Positions 32,404-39,921 of a DNA stretch of 46,952 bases are shown one piece after another. Position 1 is the first letter of the stretch. Each line of letters begins with the position of its first letter. Source of the DNA: VBAS01 sp035318985 (lineage in GTDB: Bacteria > Bacteroidota > Bacteroidia > Chitinophagales > Chitinophagaceae). The position numbers and the translations under genes are program-made. The notes under the pieces are model-generated. The model had not been told where the DNA came from, did no database searches, and saw only the letters and a program-made list of their open reading frames with translations. Location: the NCBI GenBank assembly GCA_035318985.1, contig DATHDP010000051.1, positions 1 through 46,952 on the forward strand, given 5' to 3'.

Positions 32404-32702
32404 TGCATTAATTGTTTCACCGGGCGGATATTTAAGCCTACAAGTACTTTTTCTTCATTTGAAAGGTCACCAATTATTTTTCGAATGGGTACAGGTACTT
32501 TTCTCACCAGTGTTGGAATGGCAAATATCTGGTCGCCTTCCGCCAATTGTGGATGTACCAAGAGGTCCACTACTTCAATTTTATATTGCCCCTTTAAATG
32601 GGTCTCGCAATATTTCTGAAGATTTTTTAAAGCAGTTACTGACTTGGGTGTTTTGCCTGCAACATAAAGTCGCAGCTCCCATGTATTTTGCTTTTTTGCC
32701 AT
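32400..32702 (-). CDS. kaiB: KaiB-like protein 1 (canonical)
   Basis: A 100-residue protein close to the cyanobacterial KaiB in length and sequence: WELRLYVAGKTPKSVTALKNLQKYCE, HPQLAEGDQIFAIPTLVRKVP, and RKIIGDLSNEEKVLVGL. The prolines and the IGDLS segment involved in KaiB's change between its tetramer fold and thioredoxin-like fold are retained. KaiB binds phosphorylated KaiC and drives its dephosphorylation phase. It begins 9 bases after the kaiC stop and overlaps the second kaiB by 4 bases, so stoichiometric, coupled translation is likely. It has no N-terminal extension, unlike its partner. Confidence 0.96.
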   Translation of the reverse strand: MAKKQNTWELRLYVAGKTPKSVTALKNLQKYCETHLKGQYKIEVVDLLVHPQLAEGDQIFAIPTLVRKVPVPIRKIIGDLSNEEKVLVGLNIRPVKQLMQ

Positions 32703-32711
32703 GGTTTATTT

Positions 32712-34262
32712 TCAGATCTTTTGTTTTGGTTGCCTGATAACTCCGTTTTCCTGTCTTCTGCGAGCCATCTCCTTCCTGTCTTCCTGATCTTTCAATTCCT
32801 GGCCCTTTAGCTTCTGCAATTCTTGTTCCTTTCTTTCTGAACCAAGAAGAATTCCTTTTGGCCCAAGGTAAACTTCGACAAGGGTCAAACCGCGATTTGA
32901 AATTATAAATTCTCTTACCTGGTTGGAGTGTTTCATTCCCCGGGCTTTCATTATAGATAAAACCCTGTTACGTTCGCCATTTGATTCTATATCTTTTAAA
33001 TTGATCCATGTATCTACCAAAGAAGAAACTCCTTCATCCATTCGTTCATCCATCACTTTCATTAAGGCTGTCAGCATAACAGTAATGCCTTCTCCCTGTA
33101 AAAAATCGATCAGGCGCAGCAACATTGAGTTCACTTCATTGACCAACCCCACAGAAACAAGATTTGTGATCGGATCAAGTACTACTGTAGTTGGTTTGAA
33201 TTCTCTTACAATTTTATAAATAGTCGAAAGATGCATTTCAAGGCCATGCAAAGCAGGGCGGGCTGAATGAAATTGTAACAATCCTTTTTTTACATACGGC
33301 TCAAGATTTAGCCCGATCGATCTCATGTTGCGAATGATTTGGGGTGGCGATTCCTCAAATGCAAAATATATTGCTTTTTCATTTCGCTTACAGGCTTCAT
33401 TGACAAAGTAAGCAGCTATACTTGTCTTTCCAGTACCTGCCATACCTGACACAAGAATACTGCTGCCGCGATAAAAACCTCTTCCGCTAAACATTTCATC
33501 AAGAGTCGGCATACCAGTGCTTATTCTTTCTGATGAAACTGCCCTGTTAAGTTTTAAAGAAGTTACGGGTAAAACTGAAATGCCGTCTTCATCAATTAAA
33601 AAAGGAAATTCATTAGTGGCGTGTGCCGAACCCCGGTATTTTACAATACGTAATCTGCGTGTTGAGATCTGGTTTATCACACGATGATCTAATAAGATGA
33701 CACAATCAGAAACATATTCTTCCAGGCCATGGCGTGTAAGTTTACCATCACCTTGTTCGCCGGTAACAATAGCAGTAACACCTTTGTCTTTTAGCCAAAG
33801 AAAAAGTCGACGAAGCTCTGCCCGAAGAATTCCCTGGTTTGTTAATCCTGCAAATAGATTTTCTATCGTGTCAAGCACAACTCTTTTTGCTCCAATGCTA
33901 TCAATCGCATGTTCCAGTCTTATAAATAAACCCTCAAGATCATACTCGCCTGTTTCTTCTATCTCACTTCTTTCAATGCGTATATAATCAAGCCTTAGTT
34001 TTTTTTCTTTCTGCAATTTATCCAGGTCAAAGCCAAGGGAGGCTACATTCATTGTAAGCTCTTCAGCTTTTTCCTCGAAAGTAATAAACACTCCCGGCTC
34101 TTTGAAACGTGTAGCCCCGTTTATAAGGAATGAAATTGAAAAAAGCGTCTTCCCGCATCCCGGTCCGCCACAGATAAGTGTAGGTCTCCCTTTTGGAATT
34201 CCTCCCATGGTTATTTCATCAAGTCCACTAATTCCCGTTTTACTTTTAGGCAATGAATTCAT
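32712..34262 (-). CDS. kaiC: KaiC-like double-domain ATPase
   Basis: A 516-residue KaiC with both RecA-like domains complete. CI has Walker A GGPGCGKT (32-39), the catalytic pair E63-E64 (TFEEKAEEL) and Walker B LDTIENL (Asp131). CII has Walker A GMAGTGKT (273-280), E303-E304 (AFEESP) and LDPITNL (Asp363). In S. elongatus KaiC the autophosphorylated residues S431 and T432 sit in HISTITDT; here the aligned segment is GVSSLVDT, giving S413 and S414, so a two-site cycle is possible. The C-terminal 45 residues after SNRGLTLVEVYLGPKGI are highly charged (KEQELQKLKGQELKDQEDRK), unlike the KaiA-binding tail of cyanobacteria. No kaiA is nearby. It is the first gene of a four-gene operon and divergent from a GNAT gene. 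Confidence 0.97.
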   Translation of the reverse strand: MNSLPKSKTGISGLDEITMGGIPKGRPTLICGGPGCGKTLFSISFLINGATRFKEPGVFITFEEKAEELTMNVASLGFDLDKLQKEKKLRLDYIRIERSEIEETGEYDLEGLFIRLEHAIDSIGAKRVVLDTIENLFAGLTNQGILRAELRRLFLWLKDKGVTAIVTGEQGDGKLTRHGLEEYVSDCVILLDHRVINQISTRRLRIVKYRGSAHATNEFPFLIDEDGISVLPVTSLKLNRAVSSERISTGMPTLDEMFSGRGFYRGSSILVSGMAGTGKTSIAAYFVNEACKRNEKAIYFAFEESPPQIIRNMRSIGLNLEPYVKKGLLQFHSARPALHGLEMHLSTIYKIVREFKPTTVVLDPITNLVSVGLVNEVNSMLLRLIDFLQGEGITVMLTALMKVMDERMDEGVSSLVDTWINLKDIESNGERNRVLSIMKARGMKHSNQVREFIISNRGLTLVEVYLGPKGILLGSERKEQELQKLKGQELKDQEDRKEMARRRQENGVIRQPKQKI

Positions 34263-34462
34263 ATAGTCAAATCATTAAATAAGAGAATAGGCTATAAATG
34301 TATTTTCTTTTTTATTGGATAAAACAATTCATGAAAAAAATATGGAATAAAAGACAATGTCCGAACTTGCTATTTGCATATTAATTGTAAGAACCCTATA
34401 CCACAGTAAAAATGCTATTTTGTGGGGCAAGATTTCCCCACTTTTAATACAAGGTAATCACT

Positions 34463-34939
34463 ATGATTGAGATTAAAATAAGAAAGGCGTCGTTGCTTGA
34501 TTTGGACCAACTGATGGTTTTTGAGCAAGACCTGATAAAAGCGGAGCGACCATTTGATCCAACTTTAAAACCTGACCCTATTACTTACTATGATCTGAAA
34601 TCGCTGCTAACTTCTCCGCTTGCTGAAGTGGTTGTTGCTGAAGCAGACAATAAGATCATCGCTTCGGGTTATGCACGCATTGATAAGTCCAGACATTTTT
34701 TGAAACATAATCACCATGCATATTTAGGTTTTATGTATGTAGTACCAGAATACAGAGGACAGGGAATCAATAAAAAAATTATGGATGTTTTGAAAGATTG
34801 GGCGGTATCGCAAAACATTACTGAATTTAGTTTGGAAGTTTATTATGATAATGCTTCTGCGATTAAAGCTTATGAGAAGATCGGCTTTTCAAGATATATT
34901 TTGGAAATGCGGTATAATTTGGAAGATGAAAAGAAATAA
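34463..34939 (+). CDS. GNAT family N-acetyltransferase
   Basis: A 158-residue acetyl-CoA-dependent acetyltransferase of the GNAT superfamily. The acetyl-CoA loop is seen as YVVPEYRGQGINKKIMDVLKDWA (RGQGIN matches R/Q-x-x-G-x-G/A). The final beta strands are EFSLEVYYDNASAIKAYEKIGFSRYILEMRY. It is a single-domain cytoplasmic enzyme with an unknown acceptor, which could be a small amine or a protein N-terminus or lysine. It is divergent from kaiC with a 200-base intergenic region that may hold both promoters; no clean TAnnTTTG box was found there on either strand. Confidence 0.92.
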   Translation: MIEIKIRKASLLDLDQLMVFEQDLIKAERPFDPTLKPDPITYYDLKSLLTSPLAEVVVAEADNKIIASGYARIDKSRHFLKHNHHAYLGFMYVVPEYRGQGINKKIMDVLKDWAVSQNITEFSLEVYYDNASAIKAYEKIGFSRYILEMRYNLEDEKK

Positions 34940-34956
34940 GGGATCGTAATAAATCC

Positions 34957-35129
34957 AGATTGCTTCGGCTTTCATAACTTAAATTGTCAGTTTACTCATA
35001 GGTCGCCTCGCAATGACGAAGACACCGAAAGACTGAAGAGGGCTTCGCTGCAGGAAGAAGAAAAACAAAATCACGGAGTCTCCGTCATTGCGAGGCCCCG
35101 ATTTTATCGGGGCCGAAGCAAACTAAAAA
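34957..35129. repeat. Palindromic element, copy 2 (173 bp)
   Basis: Same plan as copy 1: it starts AGATTGCTTCGGC (34957-34969) and ends GCCGAAGCAAACTAAAAA (35112-35129). The outer arms are 34960-34969 / 35112-35121. The inner perfect 14 bp inverted repeat is GCCTCGCAATGACG (35005-35018) / CGTCATTGCGAGGC (35083-35096). A further hairpin GGCCCCGAT / ATCGGGGCC (35094-35102 / 35106-35114) replaces the third pair of copy 1. The loop sequence is unrelated to copy 1. It fills the gap between the GNAT and ankyrin genes. Confidence 0.85.
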
Positions 35130-35151
35130 GTGCAGGGACTAAAATAACATA

Positions 35152-36132
35152 ATGATACAGCCTCATGAAATGAAACTAAACTTGCCGATGAAGTTATCCA
35201 ACGATGTTGTTTCTACAACAACAAAAGTTTGGAATATTCTTGTTGCAAGCAGAAATGGAAATTTAGATGAGGTTAAACATTTGGTCAAACAATGTCCCGA
35301 GTTAATTTATGCGCAATACAATTATACACCACCTATCCATTTTGCAGTTGGTGAGGGGCATGTTGAGTTAGTAAAATATTTACTAGATAACGGAGCACAT
35401 GCTCCTAAGTATAGGATCTATCCATTTCAAGACTCATTAAAAACGATCGCAGAAGACAGGAATTATAACGAGATCGCATTCTTATTAGATCAGTATTCGA
35501 ATGACCCATTAAAACAAAAGTTTAAAGGAGATAACGGAGAGATCATTTACAACAGAACTGATCTGCAATTAGAATTCCAGGAAGCGGTGGATAAAGGAAG
35601 TCTTGATAAAACAGAAAAGATATTAAAAGAACATCCTGAATTTGCAAAGGATGAAACCTATTTCTGGGGTGAAGGGATCTTGGTTTTTGCAGCTAAAGAG
35701 TATAACCAAAAGATGATCGATCTATTAATGAATCATGGAGCAAAAGCTCCGGCTATTTTAAAATGGGTACAGTTCTATTATTTTGAAAGACTGGATGGCG
35801 CCACATATATGATGGAAAAAGGAATGAATCCAAATACAATGAGCTGGCATCATGTTACACTGTTACATGACATGGCACAAAAAGGCGATATTAAAAAAGC
35901 AGAATTACTTCTAAAATACGGAGCAGATTTAGATCCTGTAGAAGAAGAATACCGATCAACTCCTTTAGGAATGGGCGCAAGATGGGGACATGTTGAAATG
36001 GTTAACTACTTACTTTCAAAAGGTGCAGACATTAATAAATCTGGCGCTTCCTGGGCTACACCGCTTGCATGGGCAAAGAAAAAAGGACATGCTGAAGTTG
36101 AAAAAGTTCTTAGAAATGCCGGTGCCAAATAG
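35152..36132 (+). CDS. Ankyrin-repeat protein
   Basis: A 326-residue soluble protein with no signal peptide, built of ankyrin repeats. Recognisable units include NGNLDEVKHLVKQCPELIYAQYNYTPPIHFAVGEGHVELVKYLLDNGAHAP near the N-terminus, MIDLLMNHGAKAP in the middle, and near the end VTLLHDMAQKGDIKKAELLLKYGADLDPVEEEYRSTPLGMGARWGHVEMVNYLLSKGADINKSGASWATPLAWAKKKGHAEVEKVLRNAGAK. The middle part (about 115-215) is less regular. Ankyrin repeats mediate protein binding; a partner cannot be named. The next genes (cupin and thioesterase) lie on the same strand after 59 bases and might be cotranscribed. Confidence 0.92.
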   Translation: MIQPHEMKLNLPMKLSNDVVSTTTKVWNILVASRNGNLDEVKHLVKQCPELIYAQYNYTPPIHFAVGEGHVELVKYLLDNGAHAPKYRIYPFQDSLKTIAEDRNYNEIAFLLDQYSNDPLKQKFKGDNGEIIYNRTDLQLEFQEAVDKGSLDKTEKILKEHPEFAKDETYFWGEGILVFAAKEYNQKMIDLLMNHGAKAPAILKWVQFYYFERLDGATYMMEKGMNPNTMSWHHVTLLHDMAQKGDIKKAELLLKYGADLDPVEEEYRSTPLGMGARWGHVEMVNYLLSKGADINKSGASWATPLAWAKKKGHAEVEKVLRNAGAK

Positions 36133-36191
36133 GAAAACAGATCTTTTAAAGATTTAGTTATCTTGTTTGAAATTATTATCTAGAAAACACC

Positions 36192-36746
36192 ATGAAAATA
36201 ATCTATCCACACACGATCGAAAACGGTCTTGGTGAAAAAATAATTTTTCATTCAGTACAACAAGAACCTGATGGTGATAGAGCGATCGTAGAAAATTTTG
36301 TTACACCCGGGCATGGCCCTATAATGCATACACATTTTCTGCAGGATGAATCATTAACTGTAGTAGAAGGAAAAATTGGATACCAGGTGATGGGGCAAGA
36401 GAAACAATATGCAAATGAAGGTGAGACTGTTTCCTTTAAACGTGGTACTCCTCATCGTTTTTGGAATGCAGGAGATGACATACTTAATTGCATGGGTTGG
36501 GTAAAGCCAGCCAATACGATCGTCTTTTTTCTTTCGGCTCTTTATGATGCACAAAAAAAATCAGGAAATATTCAACCTGAAAAATTTGATGCAGCATATC
36601 TTATAACACGTTATTCAAAAGAATATGATATTCCTGAAATTCCTGCTTTTGTCAAAAAAACAATTATGCCCATGACCCGTATAGTTGGGCAGATGTTGGG
36701 AAAATATAAAAAGTTTGAAGATGCACCCGAGCCGGTGATAAAATAA
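36192..36746 (+). CDS. Cupin-domain protein with C-terminal helical extension
   Basis: A 184-residue protein. The cupin barrel (about residues 30-110) shows motif 1 GPIMHTHFLQDESLTVVEGKIGYQVMG and motif 2 EGETVSFKRGTPHRFWNAGDD, with His/Glu ligands for a metal. The remaining 70 residues are helical (NTIVFFLSALYDAQKKSG..., KKTIMPMTRIVGQMLGKYKKF) and are not part of a standard cupin. No signal peptide is present. It is followed after 9 bases by a PaaI-type thioesterase gene, suggesting cotranscription. Substrate and reaction are unknown. Confidence 0.85.
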   Translation: MKIIYPHTIENGLGEKIIFHSVQQEPDGDRAIVENFVTPGHGPIMHTHFLQDESLTVVEGKIGYQVMGQEKQYANEGETVSFKRGTPHRFWNAGDDILNCMGWVKPANTIVFFLSALYDAQKKSGNIQPEKFDAAYLITRYSKEYDIPEIPAFVKKTIMPMTRIVGQMLGKYKKFEDAPEPVIK

Positions 36747-36755
36747 AAATCTCAA

Positions 36756-37166
36756 ATGGACTACAAGAAAACAGATTTCTCAAAATTTGGAGCTGACTTT
36801 TTCCCCGGGCTTCTTGGTATTGAAGTTTTAAGTGTATCAACCAACTTAGCTACTGCACAAATGGAAGTTAAGAGATCGCTATTCGCTCCGAATGGATACT
36901 TGCATGCAGGGAGTATAGTTACATTGGCAGACACCATTGCTGGCTATGCTTGCCTTTATAATTTACCCATGCTTGCAAAATCTTTTACCACCATAGAATT
37001 AAAATCGAATTTCCTGGGTTCAACAAAAAGCGGTTTTATAATAGCAGAAGCAATTTTGCAACATGCAGGACAGACAACGCAGGTTTGGGATGTGATAGTT
37101 AAGAGTAAAGAGAATCAGAAAACAGTAGCATTGTTTCGGTGTACGCAGTTGATCTTGTATTCTTGA
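36756..37166 (+). CDS. PaaI-type hotdog thioesterase
   Basis: A 136-residue single hotdog-fold protein of the PaaI/YbgC-like thioesterase group, which hydrolyses acyl-CoA or aryl-CoA esters. The family signature is ANGYLHAGSIVTLADTIAGYACLYN (about 46-70). It holds the H-A-G-x-x-x-x-L-A-D segment, in which the aspartate is the usual catalytic residue, and is followed by ELKSNFLGSTKSGFIIAEA. The size is typical. It sits 9 bases after the cupin gene. No CoA-pathway genes are adjacent, so the physiological thioester cannot be told. Confidence 0.9.
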   Translation: MDYKKTDFSKFGADFFPGLLGIEVLSVSTNLATAQMEVKRSLFAPNGYLHAGSIVTLADTIAGYACLYNLPMLAKSFTTIELKSNFLGSTKSGFIIAEAILQHAGQTTQVWDVIVKSKENQKTVALFRCTQLILYS

Positions 37167-37190
37167 TTCATGATGTAATTTCAAATGTGC

Positions 37191-37252
37191 CGAATAGAAT
37201 TTCGGAACGTACAAGAGTGCGACGCAACGAAAGCTAAATAGTAGTAATGCAG
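37191..37252. repeat. Second dispersed repeat, copy B
   Basis: Similar in order and content to 29130-29187: GAATAG, GTACAAG, GAGTGCGAC, CAACGA, AATAGTA, AATGCAG. It lies in the gap after the thioesterase gene. Confidence 0.6.
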
Positions 37253-37261
37253 CTAAGTACA

Positions 37262-37287
37262 TACTCCTACGCTAAAGCTTCGGAGTA
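37262..37287. repeat. Short palindromic repeat
   Basis: TACTCC (37262-37267) and GGAGTA (37282-37287) flank an inner GCT/AGC pair, forming an interrupted hairpin. It lies between the dispersed repeat and the peptidase terminator. Confidence 0.5.
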
Positions 37288-37298
37288 CAGGTAAATAA

Positions 37299-37327
37299 AA
37301 AAGACCAACCTATAAAGATTGGTCTTT
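37299..37327 (-). terminator. Terminator of the S9 peptidase gene
   Basis: AAAGACCAA (37300-37308) pairs with TTGGTCTTT (37319-37327) over 9 bp; read on the minus strand the stem is followed by TTTTATTT. It lies about 50 bases past the peptidase stop. Confidence 0.75.
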
Positions 37328-37337
37328 AAATATGATG

Positions 37338-37365
37338 AGATTGCTTCGTCCCGATAAATCGGGAC
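37338..37365. repeat. Half copy of the palindromic element with a hairpin
   Basis: AGATTGCTTCG (37338-37348) is the left end of the two larger elements. It runs into a perfect 8 bp hairpin GTCCCGAT/ATCGGGAC (37348-37355 / 37358-37365), related in sequence to the CCCCGAT hairpin of copy 2. The inner GCAATGACG pair is absent. Confidence 0.65.
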
Positions 37366-37376
37366 TCGCAGGTGAA

Positions 37377-39734
37377 TTAAAACGCTAACTGTCCCCCATT
37401 CCTCGGATCGGTCTTTGTTTCTAATTTATAATTTGGTGGCGGCTCTTTGCCCAATAGATTTTTTACAAAATAATCCCAGCGGCGGCGCATCATGTATGGT
37501 GAATCTGCCCCGAAACCATGACCGGCATTTGGAAAAACAACAAGATCATAATCCTTGTTTGCTTTTGTCAATGCCTCGACTACCAGCATTGTATTATAAG
37601 GCGGTACGTTATTATCCATCAGGCCATGTGCAAGCATCAGCTTTCCTTTTAAATTCTTTGCATAGGTCTGGTTAGCCTGCGCCGTATAATTATCTGTACC
37701 ATCAGGATTTTTCGTTAGCAAACCGATATAACGTTCGCCCCAATCATCTTCGTAATTACGGTTATCATGATTACCGGATTCTGAAATGCCAACTTTGAAA
37801 AAATCAGGATAGCGAAACATGGCAGCCGCAGTTGCGAAGCCACCACCTGAGTGTCCCCAGATACCAACTTTGTTTGTATCGATATAAGAATAGCGTTGCG
37901 ATAATTGACGAATACCTGCTATCTGGTCAGGCAAAGTGTTTGTACTCATATCGGGCCAATAGGCATCATGAAAACTTTTTGAACGATTTGGATTGCCAGT
38001 GCCTTCAATAAGTACAACAACAAATCCTAATTCGGCCAGTGCCTGGTGATCTCCCCTTGCTGCACTAAAGCCCCAGCTACCCACACTTCCACTTTGTGGA
38101 CCGGGATAGATATAGTCAACAACCGGATACTTTCTATTTGGATCAAGATTAGTTGGTGTGAACATGAGACCATACACTTCAGTTTTCCCATTAGCAGATT
38201 TTACAGAAAAAGGTGTTGGTGGTTTCCATCCTGCAGCTTTTAATCTTGATACATCTGTTTTTTCCAATTCAGTGATCTGTTTTCCATTCATATCACGCAA
38301 AACAGTAACAGATGGTACATCTGGTTTTGAATATGTATCAATAAAATAATTTTCTGATGGTGAAAAACTAACTGAATGCGTACCTGCACCCGGAGTAAGT
38401 AATGTCAGATTTTTTCCATCAAAACCAATTTTATAAAACTGGCTGAAATAAGGATTCTCAGGTTGTGTGCCATTGGCCATAAAATATAATAACCGGTTCT
38501 TTTCATCTACCCTTACGAGTCGTGTTACCACCCAATTGCCTTTTGTAATCTGATTTTTTACTTTCCCTGTTGTTGCATCATATAAATAAAGATGTCCCCA
38601 ATCATCTCTTTCGGAGAACCAAATGATCTCTTTTGTTTTTGGAAGATATCTCCAATTGATAGAGCCCCAGCCTGATTCATATTGTGTAGGCACTACTTCT
38701 TCAAACACTTCACGAACTTCTCCTGTTGCTGCATTTGCAATGCGAAATTTTTCCTGTTTATGATCTCTTGAAGTAGAAAGAAATGCAACTTCAGTTCCAT
38801 CGAGGTTCCAATCTATATCATCAAATGTTCCACTGCTTGAAATATCATCACTTAAAGAAGCCCTGTGTGGGTCGGGAGGAATATTGAACATGATCACTTT
38901 TGCATCATCAACATTTATAACACAACGGGAGATCATCGGAATATCTTTATCACCCGGCAACGGATACTTCCATGATCTCAATGTCGGATGACCAACATTA
39001 GTAGAAGCAAGATACATATCGCCGACATTTCGCTGATCTTGTTTAAATGTGGCGATCTTTTTTGAATCAGGTGACCAGCGAACTATAGCTCCATCACTAT
39101 TTGTCCAACCTGCGTTGTCGGTAGCATAACCAAAATCTTTTATGCCATCAAATGTCAATTGTTTTAGTTCGCCTGATTTTACATCTCTTACCCAAAGATT
39201 ATAATCCTTAATAAAGACGGCCTTAGTTCTATCGGGAGATAAAACTTCATTACCACGATTACCACGGCCAAATCCGCCGGAACGCTGAGCATTTTCCAGC
39301 GCCTTAGTAGTGTCGGCAGCAAGAGCGGAATTTTGCAGATCATATTTCCACTGTTTGCCATCTGTACGAAAAGTTATAGATCTTCCATCTGCTGCATAAT
39401 TGATAACCTGGAAGGGCAACATGGAGCCTGTATATTTTTTACTTGTGGCGGTAGAAAGCGAAGCTGCTAATTTTTCATGATCAAATGCAACGGTACGGGT
39501 TCCTTTTGCAGCATCTACTAAAACAAACTCACTTCCTGATGGTGTTAGTACACGGTACCAGAATTTATCGCCGGGCATCCAGTTTGGAGAAACATTGCCG
39601 CGGTCAACATATTTCTGCGTGTTATAGCTCAATTGATTCTCTGCTTTTTGATAATCATTTACAGTCAATGCATCCTGGGCACTTGTGGAAATAATAATTA
39701 ACAATGAAATGATCGAGAACAAAACTGTTTTCAT
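37377..39734 (-). CDS. S9 family prolyl oligopeptidase (DPP4-type), exported
   Basis: A 785-residue serine peptidase with signal peptide (ending STSAQ). The N-terminal eight-bladed propeller domain carries the DPPIV features WVRDVKSGELKQLTFDG, WSPDSKKIATFKQDQR and WFSERDDWGHLYLYD. The C-terminal alpha/beta hydrolase domain holds the triad Ser629 (GHSGGG), Asp707 (MDNNVP) and His739 (GHGFG). It should cleave X-Pro dipeptides or similar from peptides in the periplasm. Length is usual for bacterial DPP4-like enzymes (700-800). The gene stands alone and is followed by a hairpin terminator and repeats. Confidence 0.94.
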   Translation of the reverse strand: MKTVLFSIISLLIIISTSAQDALTVNDYQKAENQLSYNTQKYVDRGNVSPNWMPGDKFWYRVLTPSGSEFVLVDAAKGTRTVAFDHEKLAASLSTATSKKYTGSMLPFQVINYAADGRSITFRTDGKQWKYDLQNSALAADTTKALENAQRSGGFGRGNRGNEVLSPDRTKAVFIKDYNLWVRDVKSGELKQLTFDGIKDFGYATDNAGWTNSDGAIVRWSPDSKKIATFKQDQRNVGDMYLASTNVGHPTLRSWKYPLPGDKDIPMISRCVINVDDAKVIMFNIPPDPHRASLSDDISSSGTFDDIDWNLDGTEVAFLSTSRDHKQEKFRIANAATGEVREVFEEVVPTQYESGWGSINWRYLPKTKEIIWFSERDDWGHLYLYDATTGKVKNQITKGNWVVTRLVRVDEKNRLLYFMANGTQPENPYFSQFYKIGFDGKNLTLLTPGAGTHSVSFSPSENYFIDTYSKPDVPSVTVLRDMNGKQITELEKTDVSRLKAAGWKPPTPFSVKSANGKTEVYGLMFTPTNLDPNRKYPVVDYIYPGPQSGSVGSWGFSAARGDHQALAELGFVVVLIEGTGNPNRSKSFHDAYWPDMSTNTLPDQIAGIRQLSQRYSYIDTNKVGIWGHSGGGFATAAAMFRYPDFFKVGISESGNHDNRNYEDDWGERYIGLLTKNPDGTDNYTAQANQTYAKNLKGKLMLAHGLMDNNVPPYNTMLVVEALTKANKDYDLVVFPNAGHGFGADSPYMMRRRWDYFVKNLLGKEPPPNYKLETKTDPRNGGQLAF

Positions 39735-39884
39735 AAACTGTAGTTAAGTGTAATTGTTGAATATTTAGGAGCTGCAAATTAAGGTCTTTTCAATACTTTT
39801 AGTTTTCAAATTTGTTGAATGGTATAAGTTTTCGCTAACTCGATTGCGAGCAAGAATCACTGAACGAGATGATGGATTTTACAG

Positions 39885-39916
39885 TTGCGTCTCTGTGGTT
39901 CAAAAAACTATCTTTG
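39885..39916 (+). promoter_or_regulatory. Putative ispH promoter
   Basis: TTG (39885-39887), 21 bases, then TATCTTTG (39909-39916), an exact match to TAnnTTTG. The ATG chosen for ispH (39922) follows 5 bases later, so the leader is very short. The box argues against the longer frame that begins at 39844. Confidence 0.55.
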
Positions 39917-39921
39917 CACGA

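Noticed and set aside
30400..34262. A kaiA gene or response regulator within or beside the Kai operon
   Set aside because: None of the neighbouring products resembles KaiA, and no receiver-domain protein is present in the window.
34263..34462. A promoter for kaiC or the GNAT gene in the intergenic region
   Set aside because: No TAnnTTTG box was found on either strand; CTATTTTG near 34417 has the wrong spacing.
39844..39921. Longer N-terminus for IspH
   Set aside because: The added 26 residues are unlike the family, and the sequence contains the promoter box TATCTTTG.
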